Shown one piece after another: positions 1 to 11,800 of a stretch of 64,000 nucleotides of DNA. Both the position numbers and the translations under genes were made by a program. Source of the stretch: Asterias amurensis. Lineage: Eukaryota; Echinodermata; Asteroidea; Forcipulatida; Asteriidae. The stretch lies in assembly GCF_032118995.1 (NCBI RefSeq), contig NC_092650.1, positions 21,142,501-21,206,500 of the forward strand, in the 5' to 3' direction. Below the pieces are notes generated by a model, which worked only from the letters and a program-made list of their open reading frames with translations, was not told the DNA's origin and did no database searches. The stretch's first letter is position 1, and each line of letters starts with the position of its first letter.

Positions 1-925
1 GGATGTATACTGTCCCCAACTCTTCAACATCATCCTGGAACTGGTATTGAGACTTGCGATTCAAGCTCAACAGATTAGTGCAAGAGTGCAAGGGCAATAT
101 ATCAACAATCTTCGTTTCTGGCAGAAAACGAAGAAGACCTCCAGTTTTTAGTTTCAGAGGTTGATACCTTCAGCAAGAAGTTTGGTCTGACAATAAACAG
201 AAGCAAAACTGTAGTCCAAGTCCTTAACAGAGTTAAGATCCAGCTTAACATCCAGACAGATGGTAAATCCTTGGACCAAGTCGAAAACTTCATCTACTTG
301 GGGGGTGTGATTTTAGAAATCACCACCAGTGAAACTGACATCAAACGTAGATGTTTGGACTTGCCATGGGGGCTATGCAAAAGCTAAACTCTATATGAAC
401 ATCCAAAGACATCAATAATTCAACATAGCTTAATCTTTACAGAGTCTTGGTTCTACCAATAGCCACCTACAGCTCCGAAACATTGACACTAAAGAAAGCA
501 GATGAACAGATATTAAGGGTTTTCGAGATGGCCTGCTTGAGGAAAATACTAGGGGTCACCAGAAGGGACAGACTTCGCAACACAAGAGTACGTGAACTGC
601 TTCAATACAATAAAGATCTTCCAACTTCAATTAGGAAAACTAAACTCAATTATTTTGGGCATGTGAACAGAATGGGCAATGGCCGATACCCCCCAAAATA
701 CTTCTCGAAGGCCACATTGCAGGAAACAGACCGAGATGAAGACCAGGGAAACGATGGCTGGAAGATATCAAGCACTTCTGTGAAGAGGCTGACATATCCA
801 TCTCTGACAGCAGCAGGACACCTATATAGCAAGGAACAGAGACCTATGGAGACTCTTAGTTGGGAAGCCATCCCCGGGATCTACCCTGGGGAGGACGGCT
901 ATGATGATAATGATGATGATGATGT
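1..925 (+). pseudogene. Decayed RTE-like LINE, reverse transcriptase 3' portion
   Basis: This is the 3' part of a non-LTR retrotransposon ORF in at least three frames. From base 20 one frame reads LFNIILELVLRLAI and INNLRF, then a frameshift leads to LAENEEDLQFLVSEVD and FGLTINRSKT. The residues expected between LRF and LAENEEDL, which include the catalytic FADD box, are missing. A further frameshift near 360 gives GLAMGAMQKLNS, then the C-terminal block at 447-932 with YSSETLTLKKADEQ and NYFGHVNRMGNGRYP. The copy ends in an ATG/ATA-rich tail near 901-925, typical of RTE-type 3' ends. It cannot be functional. The clade assignment is from remembered C-terminal motifs and is moderate. Confidence 0.75.
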
Positions 926-2930
926 TAGATAATTCCAACCTTCAACAACATGTTACTTCGTCTCCTCATATCGCTGGACATACATTGGATTTACTGATTT
1001 CTAATGTCACTGATGATTTAATTTCTTCGGTTTCAACTCATCATGATCTTCCTTCTGACCATGCTGCTGTGAAGTGTCTGATTAATTGCTCGCCCTCAAG
1101 CATCAACTAAGCCATTAGTTACTCGCAAACTTCGTTCAATTGATATGCCTTATTTTAAATCTGATATTTGTAACTCTTCTTTGATGACGGATCCTGCCAT
1201 CGATTTAGATGAACTTGTTTTGCCATACGATTCTGTTCTTAAGGATGTTCTAGATAATCATGCTCCTGAAGTTCTATAAAAACTGTAATACTACGCCCTC
1301 ATGCTCCATGGTATTGCGATACTTTATGTGCGGCAAAGCATGAAACGTTGTCGTGAGCGAAAGTGGATAAAATCTGGCCTTGCTGTACATCACGAGTTGT
1401 ATAAAGAACAGTGTACTATATACAGAGACCTTGTAAACAATAGCAAATCTAATTATCATCGCCGTCAAATATCCGAGTGCAACCAACGAAGTCTGTTCCG
1501 TGTTATCGACAAGCTTTCTTCTCCGAAGTGTTTGAAAAAGCTTCCAAGTTTTTATAATCCTGTTGATCTCGCCAACAATTTTGCTAGTTTCTTCGAAAAC
1601 AAAATTAAGAAATTGTATGGCAGATTTGATAATATTCGTCCATCACCCATCTCCTTTGACATTCATGATCATTGTATTTCGTCACTCGCCACTCGATCAA
1701 ATCTTGTTCGGTTATCTCCTGCAAGCTGGACCCTCTGCCATTAACTGTTTTTAAGGAGTGCTATTCTGAATTGCTGCCAGTCTTCACAGAGATTATTAAT
1801 AGATCTTTGTCTTTTGGTTATTTCCTTGATCATCTTAAGGAGGCTTGCATCCTTCCACTTCTGAAAAAGCAACATTTGGACCCAGAGTGTTTGTCAAATT
1901 ATCGTCAATTCTCTAACTTGAGATTCATCTCCAAATTGATTGAGCGTGCTGTTGTTAGTCAACTTCATGACTATCTCCATGAAAATAACCTCCATGCATA
2001 AATGCAGTCTGCTTATCGCCCTTTCCACAGTACTGAGACTGCTCTTGTTCGTGTGTATGACGAAATCTTACGTGCACTGGACAACCATAAGGAAGCAATC
2101 CTCGTGCTGTTAGATTTTTCAGATGCATTTGACACTATCAACCATGAGCATCTCATTCAACGTTTATCTTCACGCTATGGAATTACTGGAACTGCCCTTA
2201 ACTGGTTCTCTTCTTCTCTGAACAACAGAACCCAGCATGTTCTCATCAACAATGTTAAATCAGATCGCCATCATCTCTGGTGTAGTGTTCCACAAGGTTC
2301 TGTAGCTGGGCCACTTGAATTTATATTGTTCAGTGCACCCTTGCCAGACCTCATTGCTGCCCATGGTATTTCTAGTGTTGCTTACGCTGACGACGCCCAG
2401 CTTTACATTGCATTTGATCCAGTTGATCGCGCTTCTGCCATTGCAAAAGTTGAAGTGTGCATTCAAGATGTCAAATATTGGGCGTTGTCAAATAAACTTG
2501 CTTTGAAGGACTCAAAAACTGAGATTTTATTTTTGCGATCTCGTTTCGCAAAAAAAAATTTCTCCGCCAACAGTACAAATTGCCCAGTCTGTCATTTAAC
2601 CATCTGAATTTGCCCGTAACCTCGGTGTTATTATGGATTCGTCATTGTGCATGAGTAGACATGTTGTTAATGTTTGCAAAGGAGCTCTCATGGCTATTAG
2701 GAAAATATCACAAATTCGACGCCACCTGGATGAAGCAACTACTCTTCGTCTTGTTCACGCCATCGTCACTACTAGACTTGACTCCTGCAATTCACTTCTG
2801 TTAGGACTCCCCGATAAAGATCTTGCTTAAATTCAACGTATACAGAACGCTGCTGCTCGCCTGGTTTCTTGCGTGCTTCGTTCTCACCATATTACACCTG
2901 TACTAATGCAGACAAACTTATAATTTATAA
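926..2930 (+). pseudogene. Decayed CR1/L2-like LINE (endonuclease end plus reverse transcriptase)
   Basis: The copy begins inside the endonuclease domain (HIAGHTLDLLISNVTDD and HHDLPSDHAAV) and runs through the reverse transcriptase. Visible blocks are QSAYRPFHSTETALVRVYDE, VLLDFSDAFDTINHEHL, SVPQGSVAGPLEF and the catalytic YADDAQLY near 2380-2405, then NKLALKDSKTEILFLRSR. Stops and frameshifts interrupt it near 1108, 1280, 1690-1750, 1999 (an in-frame TAA just before the QSAYR block), 2605 and 2830. The last coding trace is IQRIQNAAARL-like sequence near 2830-2870. It abuts the 3' tail of the preceding LINE. The CR1/L2 group is inferred from the QSAYR...HSTETAL and GITGTALNWF blocks. Confidence 0.8.
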
Positions 2931-5300
2931 AATATTAAGGAAATCTACTGTCACGCAACATCAGGACAGTATTTTTCAGGTTACTGAAATAAAATAGCAA
3001 CTATCCGACAAAACGAAATCAAAGGAGTAAACTTAAAAACAGGTAATGCAAAGTTCTATATACTATCGGTTCCAGATTGTGAAACATTTGACGAGAACTA
3101 AATTCCCACAATAAAATCTTGAGACACGAAGCTTAAGGGCAGTCATTTTCAGGTTACTTTGAACAAAAAAATAAGTAAAAATACACGCATTACACAAAGG
3201 AGAAAAGCACATCGGGTGCGGCCAATTCATATTATGTTCTAGAGTGTGAAATATTTCAAACAAACTTACTTACGAAAAGATTTGAGAAATCTCATGCCAC
3301 AAAGTTTTGTGACATTCCTTCCACTAGTTACTTGGGAAGATGCTATAGTCTGCAGCATTCACACTAACTCCAAAGGGTAAAAACAATACGAAAGGTGATT
3401 TGCATTTCTTAATTCTTCTGTTCTAGACAACTTACAAAAATACTGAAGAATTTTTTTGTCACGACATGTGACAGTCGTTTTAGGTCATTTTTAAAAAAAA
3501 ATAAAAGTGATAATTAGTTTGCATCCGACAAACAAATGTCAAAGGGGTAAACAAAACAACGGGCGATGCTTAAACTTATTAAAAAAACACAAAGATTTCA
3601 GATTATCTTAAGCCACTAATCTTTGTGACAGTCGAGTTTTCAAGTTTGAAAAAAATAGATTTGCATTAACGGTTAATCCAAATGGGAAAACCAAGCAACG
3701 GTTGATACAAATTCCTATATTACGGTTCCAGACTGGACACGTTTCAAAGAAATCAATCTTGTTTTACATGTTATGACACGAAGCTCTGTGACATTCGTTT
3801 TCAGGTCACTTTCAAATAAAAAAAATTTATAATAATTTAGTTTTGAACTTCTATTTTAAAACTTTTCCAGAAAATCTAAGGCCACTAATCGTTTTTGGCT
3901 GACGTTCTCAAGCTTGATAAAACAAGTTTGCATTTTCACACTAAATCCAAATGGGAAAACAAAGAGCGGGTGATTTAATTTTTTTTTTTTGAGGTTCAAA
4001 ATTGTGAAACATTTCACACAAACTTAACCAACAAAATTGATAACAATAGTTAGCTTTTGATACACTAATTTCAGGTAAACAAAACAACGGGTGATGCATA
4101 TTCCTTTATAACGGTTAGAAAATATAAATCTTTCCACATTCAAACTTATTTACAAAAATATTTGAGAACATCCAGTTTTCAGTGACGCTAAATCCAAAAA
4201 GGAAACCAAAACAAAAGTTGCTGCAAATTCCTACAAAATAAATTCAGAACACAAAGTTCTCACTCACACTAAATCCAAATGGGAAAACAAAACAACAGTT
4301 GCTGCAAATTCCTATATTACGGTTCAAGATTGTGAATCATTTCACACAGGCTTAATTTTAAAATAAATTGAGAACATCTTATGCCACAAAGCTTTAGGAC
4401 AGTAATTTTCAGGTTACTTGAAAGTAATAATAACTATAGTTTGCATCCGACAAACTTATAGACAGGTAATGCAAAAGTCCAGATTGTGAAACATTTCACA
4501 GAGATTAAGTTTTGCCGCAAAAAATTAACAAACGGTTTTCCCCCCAAAATTCAACAAACGAGGCTTTAGGACAGATATTTTCAGGTTACTATGAAAAAAA
4601 CAATATTTTGCATTTACCGAAGCGGAAGAACAATACAAAGGATGAGACAAAATTTTATTTTACGGTTCTAGATTTTGAAACGTTTTACAACAATGGATTT
4701 TTAATTTTGTGTGCGTAATGAAGCTTTGTGATTGTAGTTTCAGGTTGCATTCGAAATCTTTTCAAAGGCAAACAAACAAAACCCGGGTGACGCATATTAA
4801 TGAGGTTCTAGATAGTGAAACCTGTCAAACATTAACTTATTTGCACATTCAAACAGTTTGAAGAAAGTATCCGCCACACGAAGCTTTGCGACATTCGTTT
4901 TCGAGTCACTTTTAAAACGTATTTTTGGCATTCACACCACTATTTGCATCCACATCAAAAAAGCATGGGTAGTGCACATTATATCAAAGTTCCACATTGG
5001 GCCTACATGTCACACTTAACTTAATTACAAAAAGGACTGAAGAAATGCAATGCAGTTTATGTGGTTCTACTTTAAAACAAACAGTTGTCCTTCAAATTTC
5101 GAAGGAAGGCAAAGTAAGAGTGATAAAACGAAACTTCCCGACAACTGTTAACGGCTGATATGCCTATACTGGACGTAAAAATAACACAATGTTATTTTCC
5201 TCGCGTTAATACTTGGTAATATTCATGCAGTCGTATTTTCATGTCACTTTAACGGCGTGGAAAACTAGTTGGTAGTTGACAAAAGTAAATAAGTTTGCAG
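2930..5300. repeat. Old degenerate tandem repeat, ~165-bp unit
   Basis: Two landmarks recur with a spacing near 165 bp. One is 'TTTTCAGGTTACTT'-like sequence, seen near 2975, 3147, 3480, 3797, 4065, 4410, 4578, 4738 and 4900. The other is 'GATTGTGAAACATTTCACAC'-like sequence, seen near 3078, 3246, 3412, 3725, 3994, 4328, 4480, 4665, 4805 and 4985. Between them 'AAATCCAAATGGGAAAACAA' and 'ACGGGTGATGCA' also recur. Copies differ by many substitutions and indels, so the array is old. I see no coding exon here; the short open frames are chance. About 14 units fit. Confidence 0.7.
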
Positions 5301-5381
5301 AAAGATTTAATGTCACCTAACAGTCACCTAACATAAAAACAAGAACTGAATAACTTAGAATGATTCGGTCAGGTTGTTGTT

Positions 5382-8300
5382 TCACAGATTACTTTTCACA
5401 CTACATTTGTCGCACATCCAATGGCTTTCGTCTATCTTCTTAGCAAATCCGCTTTGCGAAACACATTCGACGTGAAGCCAATCCAAACAGCCCTCACAGA
5501 ATAGCATTTTTCTTGGTTTTGGTGGCTTCAAACAAGCGTCACCTACATAACAGGTTGACCACGTGGCTTCAATTAAACTAGTTTTGATACTTGTTAAGTA
5601 TGACATAGTATCATTGCCGCGTGGTGGCTGTCTACATATTTTAAGGCTATTCGCGCAACTAAATTCCGGTGTCGGTACTTTAATTGTTGGCATTTTCCTG
5701 AACGAAACGCGCACCGATCGTCTAATCCACCTGGCTTGCAAAGGGGAGTCATCATTTAATAAAGTGTCTGCAACCCAGTCTCTCATTCGTGGCATATCTG
5801 ACTGGCTATAACCGCCATGCTTGCCGCGTATAATAGCATGTCCCGCAGCGCACACGAACACACCGCAATCGTCACCATTTGCCTGATAGGGTGTGTCGAT
5901 TGGCAAATACACGCACCATCCAGAACTGTCAAAAGTCTTGCCGTATGTGGCAGTAAGAAGTGCCTGGTACATGTCCAAAAAATGTGCGGCACTCAAAGCA
6001 TTATCCCCATGCATCGAGTCAACGACTATTACCTGGCGCAACTTCCTCACCAAAACAACAAGTATCCAATGATTTCCCCGCACTAACAGAGGGCAAAGCC
6101 ACACATCCTTTTCAAACACACGATGAACGAGACACCACTTCATCACAAACTCAACCTCCCCTTTCTCCCAAGCAGCAAACACGTGAGAGTCTGCAACAAG
6201 AAACTTAACGGCGCTCTCAGCCGTTTGTTGCAGATTACATTTTTCAAGGAATGCCAAAATTACAGCTTCTGTCAGCCAGCAAGCCGGCGACAGCGAAGCA
6301 AGATCCGTCAAGTTCACATGGAATGGCCCCACTGCGCAAATAACGGATGCCCCCTTTTTGACATGTCCAAGTTTAAACTGGCAAATTTTCCAGGGAGTGT
6401 CAGTTTGTGTGTCGTCTCGTTCAGGGTTGTCTTGTTCCGGAGCAAATGATTTGTTTGTGTGTTGAGAGTTTGGCGTGGAAGTTACGACAGGAGAGAAGTT
6501 AGGCGCAAATGATGATGATGGAATGTTTGGCGACGATGGAGGAGATCCTTCACTCATGTTCCAAGTATCTTCCACCATCGTTGCCTTAATAGAGTCGGGG
6601 GCACATGTAATGTCTACATCATCAACCCTGGGTTTTTTTCTCCCGGATTTGTTCCTTTGTCGCCTGTTTCGTTTAAGAGTTGACAGATTGATGTTTCTTC
6701 TGCCGGAAACTCCAGGGGGCATGCCTACTGCCAGCCTGCATGCAATAATATGGTAGCAGGTTCCCTTGGAGAGACAGGGGCAGAACTCATCAGGAAAGAG
6801 CGTTACCGAGTAGTGGTTTCCCTTCGAACCTTGCACTAAAAATACGCTCTTCTCGGCAACGCAACTTATCATGTTATTGTTAATGACCATGCGGGCAAGG
6901 CTTAACTGGCTCCTGCATTCAGAATTGATTGACGGTTGTTTTGGAGCCATAGCCTTTGCTTCCATGACAGCCTCTACAACGGTATCTGGGTTGCTCATCA
7001 TGAAAGGAAAAACGGTGTCAGAGACACTGCGTCTGAAGTTTGCATGTTTTGATTTCAACCTGAAATTACCCAAACAACAAAAAACACGCAGTATTTCGTT
7101 GTAAAAGAAATTTTGCAGGTAGAACAAAATGAGGACCATGTTGTCGAGGGCGACCTCCTTCCTATCAACAACTCGTTTGATTACGGCGTTGAAGCTCTCA
7201 CTGGCATTAGTCGTAATACCAGAATCACTAGTGTAGAGGTTCAAACGTTCCAAAACCCATCTACCTGTTGAAGACAAGATCGCCGGTTCAAGCTCTAAAA
7301 GAAAGTAGTCAAGAAAAGCTTTACTCCACTGGATCTTTAGCCTGTCTCTGACATCATGGTACTCATTTTGTGTTTCACACATAAGAAGTTCTTTGACATG
7401 CTTTCTGTATGCCTGACAATCCCCTGTTTTCCCGTCGTGTTTCTTTAACCAGTACTTAATGTCGGATAGAAAGTGGTTCCAACAGAACACTTGTCTTGCC
7501 CATGGCCATTCCTCTTGAAAGGCATTGGTGATAGCCTTTTCACGGTCCGTGATAACCACCGGTTTATATTTTCTTAATTTGGGACATTTGTCGCTCAAAA
7601 CCTTCAGAAATTGACGATGGTTCCCTTCTAGCTTTTTATCATGGACCATAAAAGCGACAGGGAGTACAGGGTCACTTACAAATAAGCTATGTCGCATGGT
7701 GAGAACAGAAACATAAAAATCACCCAAATTAAAGGTTGTGTCATATGATACTACGAGGGTGTCTTCCCGTTTGCCAAGTTTGTCGAGTTCCTGTAATATC
7801 TCCGGCAAACCAACACAAACAACGAGTTCCGGAAGAACCGTAAAATGGAAAATAAAATCACCTAGTTGTTCATCAAGCTGGTACACATTAAACATTTCGT
7901 CATGCGACAGCCGCTTCTTTGCCCTTTCAAACTTTACTTTATTCCTTACTTGTGCCGTGTCTTTTGGATGAAGTACGGGCACACTTTCAGATGGAACATT
8001 GGTGGAAGTAAGGTTCTTATATATAGCATGTGGAGTTTTGATCTCCGAATCTTCTGCCACTTTCTTTAAAACAGAAGGGCATGTTCTGACATGAGGACGA
8101 GTGGGTTGCCGTTTAGCATTGCCATGTGGAATGTCTTCACTCCCATAGACTGCTCTATCATTGCCAGTATACTGAATGAGCACTAAAGCGCTAGGTCCTT
8201 GGACAAGATGGAATGCATGTCGTTTAAAGGTATCACCACTAGCATTGGTATGACTATGGTATATTTTTCGCACTCGTGCATCTCCCTTATCAGGATACAG

Positions 8301-8507
8301 CCTGGCTCCTCCGTGCTTCCACTTTATCTGGTCACATCTCCAGTCTTGGTTAGCGCCTGGATTTTTTGCCCAAGAAAACAAGAAGACGTCACCCCCCTTT
8401 GGATGGACAGGTGGTTCGCTAATGACCTTTGACATATCGGGGTTTAGAAGCAGTTTTTCAGCTTCTGCGGTTTTGAAACCCATGTGCCGTGACATGTAGC
8501 GAGCCAT
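5382..8507 (-). CDS. Mutator-like (MULE) transposase with SWIM, Ulp1 protease and PHD-like domains
   Basis: A single uninterrupted 1041-codon frame. Residues about 250-450 form a MULE-type DDE transposase: D256 in VVSYDTTFNLG, D321 in VVITDREKA, a CxxH motif (C342, H345 in FCWNHF) and E437 in TTNASESFNAV. A SWIM zinc finger follows (C576, C578, C584, H586 in CPCLSKGTCYH). After a Ser/Pro-rich linker (640-705) comes a C48/Ulp1-like protease with H813 (GNHWILV), D830 (VIVVDS), Q875 and C881 (GDDCGVF). The C-terminus has a PHD-like C4HC3 finger (C986, C992, C1004, C1007, H1012, C1015, C1032, C1035). The predicted role is cut-and-paste transposition in the nucleus, with the protease possibly acting on a SUMO-like partner. 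All catalytic residues are present, so it may be active or host-retained. The ATG at 8507 is the first in frame; a 5' exon is possible, since CTCAG precedes it by 6 bases. Confidence 0.85.
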   Translation of the reverse strand: MARYMSRHMGFKTAEAEKLLLNPDMSKVISEPPVHPKGGDVFLFSWAKNPGANQDWRCDQIKWKHGGARLYPDKGDARVRKIYHSHTNASGDTFKRHAFHLVQGPSALVLIQYTGNDRAVYGSEDIPHGNAKRQPTRPHVRTCPSVLKKVAEDSEIKTPHAIYKNLTSTNVPSESVPVLHPKDTAQVRNKVKFERAKKRLSHDEMFNVYQLDEQLGDFIFHFTVLPELVVCVGLPEILQELDKLGKREDTLVVSYDTTFNLGDFYVSVLTMRHSLFVSDPVLPVAFMVHDKKLEGNHRQFLKVLSDKCPKLRKYKPVVITDREKAITNAFQEEWPWARQVFCWNHFLSDIKYWLKKHDGKTGDCQAYRKHVKELLMCETQNEYHDVRDRLKIQWSKAFLDYFLLELEPAILSSTGRWVLERLNLYTSDSGITTNASESFNAVIKRVVDRKEVALDNMVLILFYLQNFFYNEILRVFCCLGNFRLKSKHANFRRSVSDTVFPFMMSNPDTVVEAVMEAKAMAPKQPSINSECRSQLSLARMVINNNMISCVAEKSVFLVQGSKGNHYSVTLFPDEFCPCLSKGTCYHIIACRLAVGMPPGVSGRRNINLSTLKRNRRQRNKSGRKKPRVDDVDITCAPDSIKATMVEDTWNMSEGSPPSSPNIPSSSFAPNFSPVVTSTPNSQHTNKSFAPEQDNPERDDTQTDTPWKICQFKLGHVKKGASVICAVGPFHVNLTDLASLSPACWLTEAVILAFLEKCNLQQTAESAVKFLVADSHVFAAWEKGEVEFVMKWCLVHRVFEKDVWLCPLLVRGNHWILVVLVRKLRQVIVVDSMHGDNALSAAHFLDMYQALLTATYGKTFDSSGWCVYLPIDTPYQANGDDCGVFVCAAGHAIIRGKHGGYSQSDMPRMRDWVADTLLNDDSPLQARWIRRSVRVSFRKMPTIKVPTPEFSCANSLKICRQPPRGNDTMSYLTSIKTSLIEATWSTCYVGDACLKPPKPRKMLFCEGCLDWLHVECVSQSGFAKKIDESHWMCDKCSVKSNL

Positions 8508-8845
8508 TTCAAACTGAGATCAACAACGCGAAGGTTGTAGGTAACTAAGACAGTATATAAAACAAACAAAAAGTATAGAACAAAGCTGTAAACAATGGAT
8601 GTGCCGGGGTTCAGCGAAAATCTTTGAAGTTTTAAAACAAACCGATATTGGGCCTAGTTAGGTATGATATGTATTTGTTGAATGTTTAAAAGAGAAATAA
8701 AATGTACGCGTGATAAATAAGTACCTATATAAACAAACTTGAAGATAAACAGGCTTGTACACGCTCCGATTTACCACAAAACAACTTATTGCAGTCAGAG
8801 AAGAAGACGCACAATAAACTCGTGTTTGAACAAACTGAAAGATTA
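8508..8845. other. 5' flank of the transposase gene
   Basis: AT-rich DNA between the transposase start codon and the satellite array. It presumably holds the transposase promoter, but I see no clear TATA box at a convincing distance and no other gene. Confidence 0.4.
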
Positions 8846-11800
8846 ACAGGTCAAAAATAAAAAATAAATGCTTCACACGACCATACGGTGTACACTGTAC
8901 GTGTGTACACTGCATAGGCCTAGTGAAGACGGGCTATCAAAAGACGTAATTTTTTTAGTCCTTTTTCATAAATAATAAAAATGTGAAAAAATAATGGTTA
9001 TAAGGTGACATACATAGAGAGTCGTTTGTGATTTTTTGGTAATTTTCCGAGGAGTAATAAAGAAAAAAAAGGTTACCTCCGGCTTTTACCATCTAGTCAA
9101 AAATAATGCTTCACACGACCGTATGGTGTACACTACGTGTGTACATGTACGCTGCATAGGCCTAGTGAAGACGGGCTATTAAAAGACGTGATTTTTTTCC
9201 TTTTTCGTAAATAATAAAAATGTAAAAAAATAATAGTTATCAGGTGGCATACTTAGAGAGTCGTGTCTAATTTTTTGGTAATTTTCCGAGAAGTAATGAA
9301 GAAAAAAAAGGTTACCTCCGGCTTTTACCATCTAGTCAAAAATAATGCTTCACACGACCGTATGGTGTACACTGTACGTGTGTACACTGCATAGGCCTAG
9401 TGAAGACGGGCTATTAAAAGACGTGATTTTTTTCCTTTTTCGTAAATAATAAAAATGTAAAAAAATAATAGTTATCAGGTGGCATACTTAGAGAGTCGTG
9501 TCTAATTTTTTGGTAATTTTCCGAGAAGTAATGAAGAAAAAAAAGGTTACCTCCGGCTTTTACCATCTAGTCAAAAATAATGCTTCACACGACCGTATGG
9601 TGTACACTGTACGTGTGTACACTGCATAGGCCTAGTGAAGACGGGCTATTAAAAGACGTGATTTTTTTCCTTTTTCGTAAATAATAAAAATGTAAAAAAA
9701 TAATAGTTATCAGGTGGCATACTTAGAGAGTCGTGTCTAATTTTTTGGTAATTTTCCGAGAAGTAATGAAGAAAAAAAAGGTTACCTCCGGCTTTTACCA
9801 TCTAGTCAAAAATAATGCTTCACACGACCGTATGGTGTACACTGTACGTGTGTACACTGCATAGGCCTAGTGAAGACGGGCTATCAAAAGACGCAATTAT
9901 TTTAGTCCTTTTTCATAAATAATAAAAATGTAAAAAAATATTGGTTATCAGGTGATATACATAGAGAGTCGTTTGTGATTTTTTGGTAATTTTCCGAGGA
10001 GTAATAAAGAAAAAAAAGGTTACCTCCGGCTTTTACCATCTAGTCAAAAATAATGCTTCACACGACCGAATGGTGTACACTGTACGTGTGTACGCTGCAT
10101 AGGCCTAGTGAAGACGGGCTATCGAAAGACGTAATTTTTTTAGTCCTTTTTCATAAATAATAAAAATGTAAAAAAATAATGGTTATAAGGTGACATACAT
10201 AGAGAGTCGTTTGTGATTTTTTGGTAATTTTCCGACGAGTAATAAAGAAAAAAAAGGTTACCTCCGGCTTTTACCATCTAGTCAAAAATAATGCTTCACA
10301 CGACCGTATGGTGTACACTGTACGTGTGTACACTGCATAGGCCTAGTGAAGACGGGCTATCAAAAGACGCAATTATTTTAGTCCTTTTTTATAAATAATA
10401 AAAATGTAAAAAAATATTGGTTATCAGGTGATATACATAGAGAGTCGTTTGTGATTTTTTGGTAATTTTCCGAGGAGTAATAAAGAAAAAAAAGGTTACC
10501 TCCGGCTTTTACCATCTAGTCAAAAATAAAAAATAAATGCTTCACACGACCATACGGCGTACACTGTACGTGTGTACACTGCATAGGCCTAGTGAAGACG
10601 GGCTATCAAAAGACGTAAGTTTTTTAGTCCTTTTTCATAAATAATAAAAATGTAAAAAAATAATGGTTATAAGGTGACATACATAGAGAGTCGTTTGTGA
10701 TTTTTTGGTAATTTTCCGAGGAGTAATAAAGAAAAAAAAGGTTACCTCCGGCTTTTACCATCTAGTCAAAAATAATGCTGCACACGACCGTATGGTGTAC
10801 ACTACGTGTGTACATGTCGCTGCATAGGCCTAGTGAAGACGGGCTATCAAAAGACGTAATTATTTTAGTCCTTTTTCATAAATAATAAAAATGTATAAAA
10901 ATATTGGTTATCAGGTGATATACATAGAGAGTCGTTTGTGATTTTTTGGTAATTTTCCGAGGAGTAATAAAGAAAAAAAAGGTTACCTCCGGCTTTTACC
11001 ATCTAGTCAAAAATAAAAAATTAATGCTTCACACGACCATACGGCGTACACTGTACGTGTGTACACTGCATAGGCCTAGTGAAGACGGGCTATCAAAAGA
11101 CGTAATTTTTTTAGTCCTTTTTCATAAATAATAAAAATGTGAAAAAATAATGGTTATAAGGTGACATACATAGAGAGTCGTTTGTGATTTTTTGGTAATT
11201 TTCCGACGAGTAATAAAGAAAAAAAAGGTTACCTCCGGCTTTTACCATCTAGTCAAAAATAATGCTTCACACGACCGTATGGTGTACACTACGTGTGTAC
11301 ATGTACGCTGCATAGGCCTAGTGAAGACGGGCTATCAAAAGACGTAATTATTTTAGTCCTTTTTCATAAATAATAAAAATGTAAAAAAATATTGGTTATC
11401 AGGTGATATACATAGAGAGTCGTTTGTGATTTTTTGGTAATTTTCCGAGGAGTAATAAAGAAAAAAAAGGTTACCTCCGGCTTTTACCATCTAGTCAAAA
11501 ATAAAAATAAAAGCTTCACACGACCATACGGTGTACACTACGTGTGTGTACGCTGCATAGGCCTAGTGAAGACGGGCTATCGAAAGACGTAATATTTTGA
11601 GTCCTTTTTCATAAATAATAAAAATTTAAAAAAATAATGGTTATAAGGTGACATACATAGAGAGTCGTTTGTGATTTTTTGGTAATTTTCCGAGAAGTAA
11701 TGAAGAAAAAAAAGGTTACCTCCGGCTTTTACCATCTAGTCAAAAATAATGCTTCACACGACCGTATGGTGTACACTGTACGTGTGTACGCTGCATAGGC

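Noticed and set aside
447..932. Free-standing 161-aa gene
   Set aside because: It is the C-terminal part of a decayed LINE whose upstream RT fragments lie in other frames.
5783..7104. Several plus-strand frames opposite the transposase gene
   Set aside because: They are shadows of the 1041-codon minus frame with no recognisable domain.
10946..11131. Open frame inside the satellite array
   Set aside because: It is made only of satellite sequence, and equivalent frames are broken in sister units.
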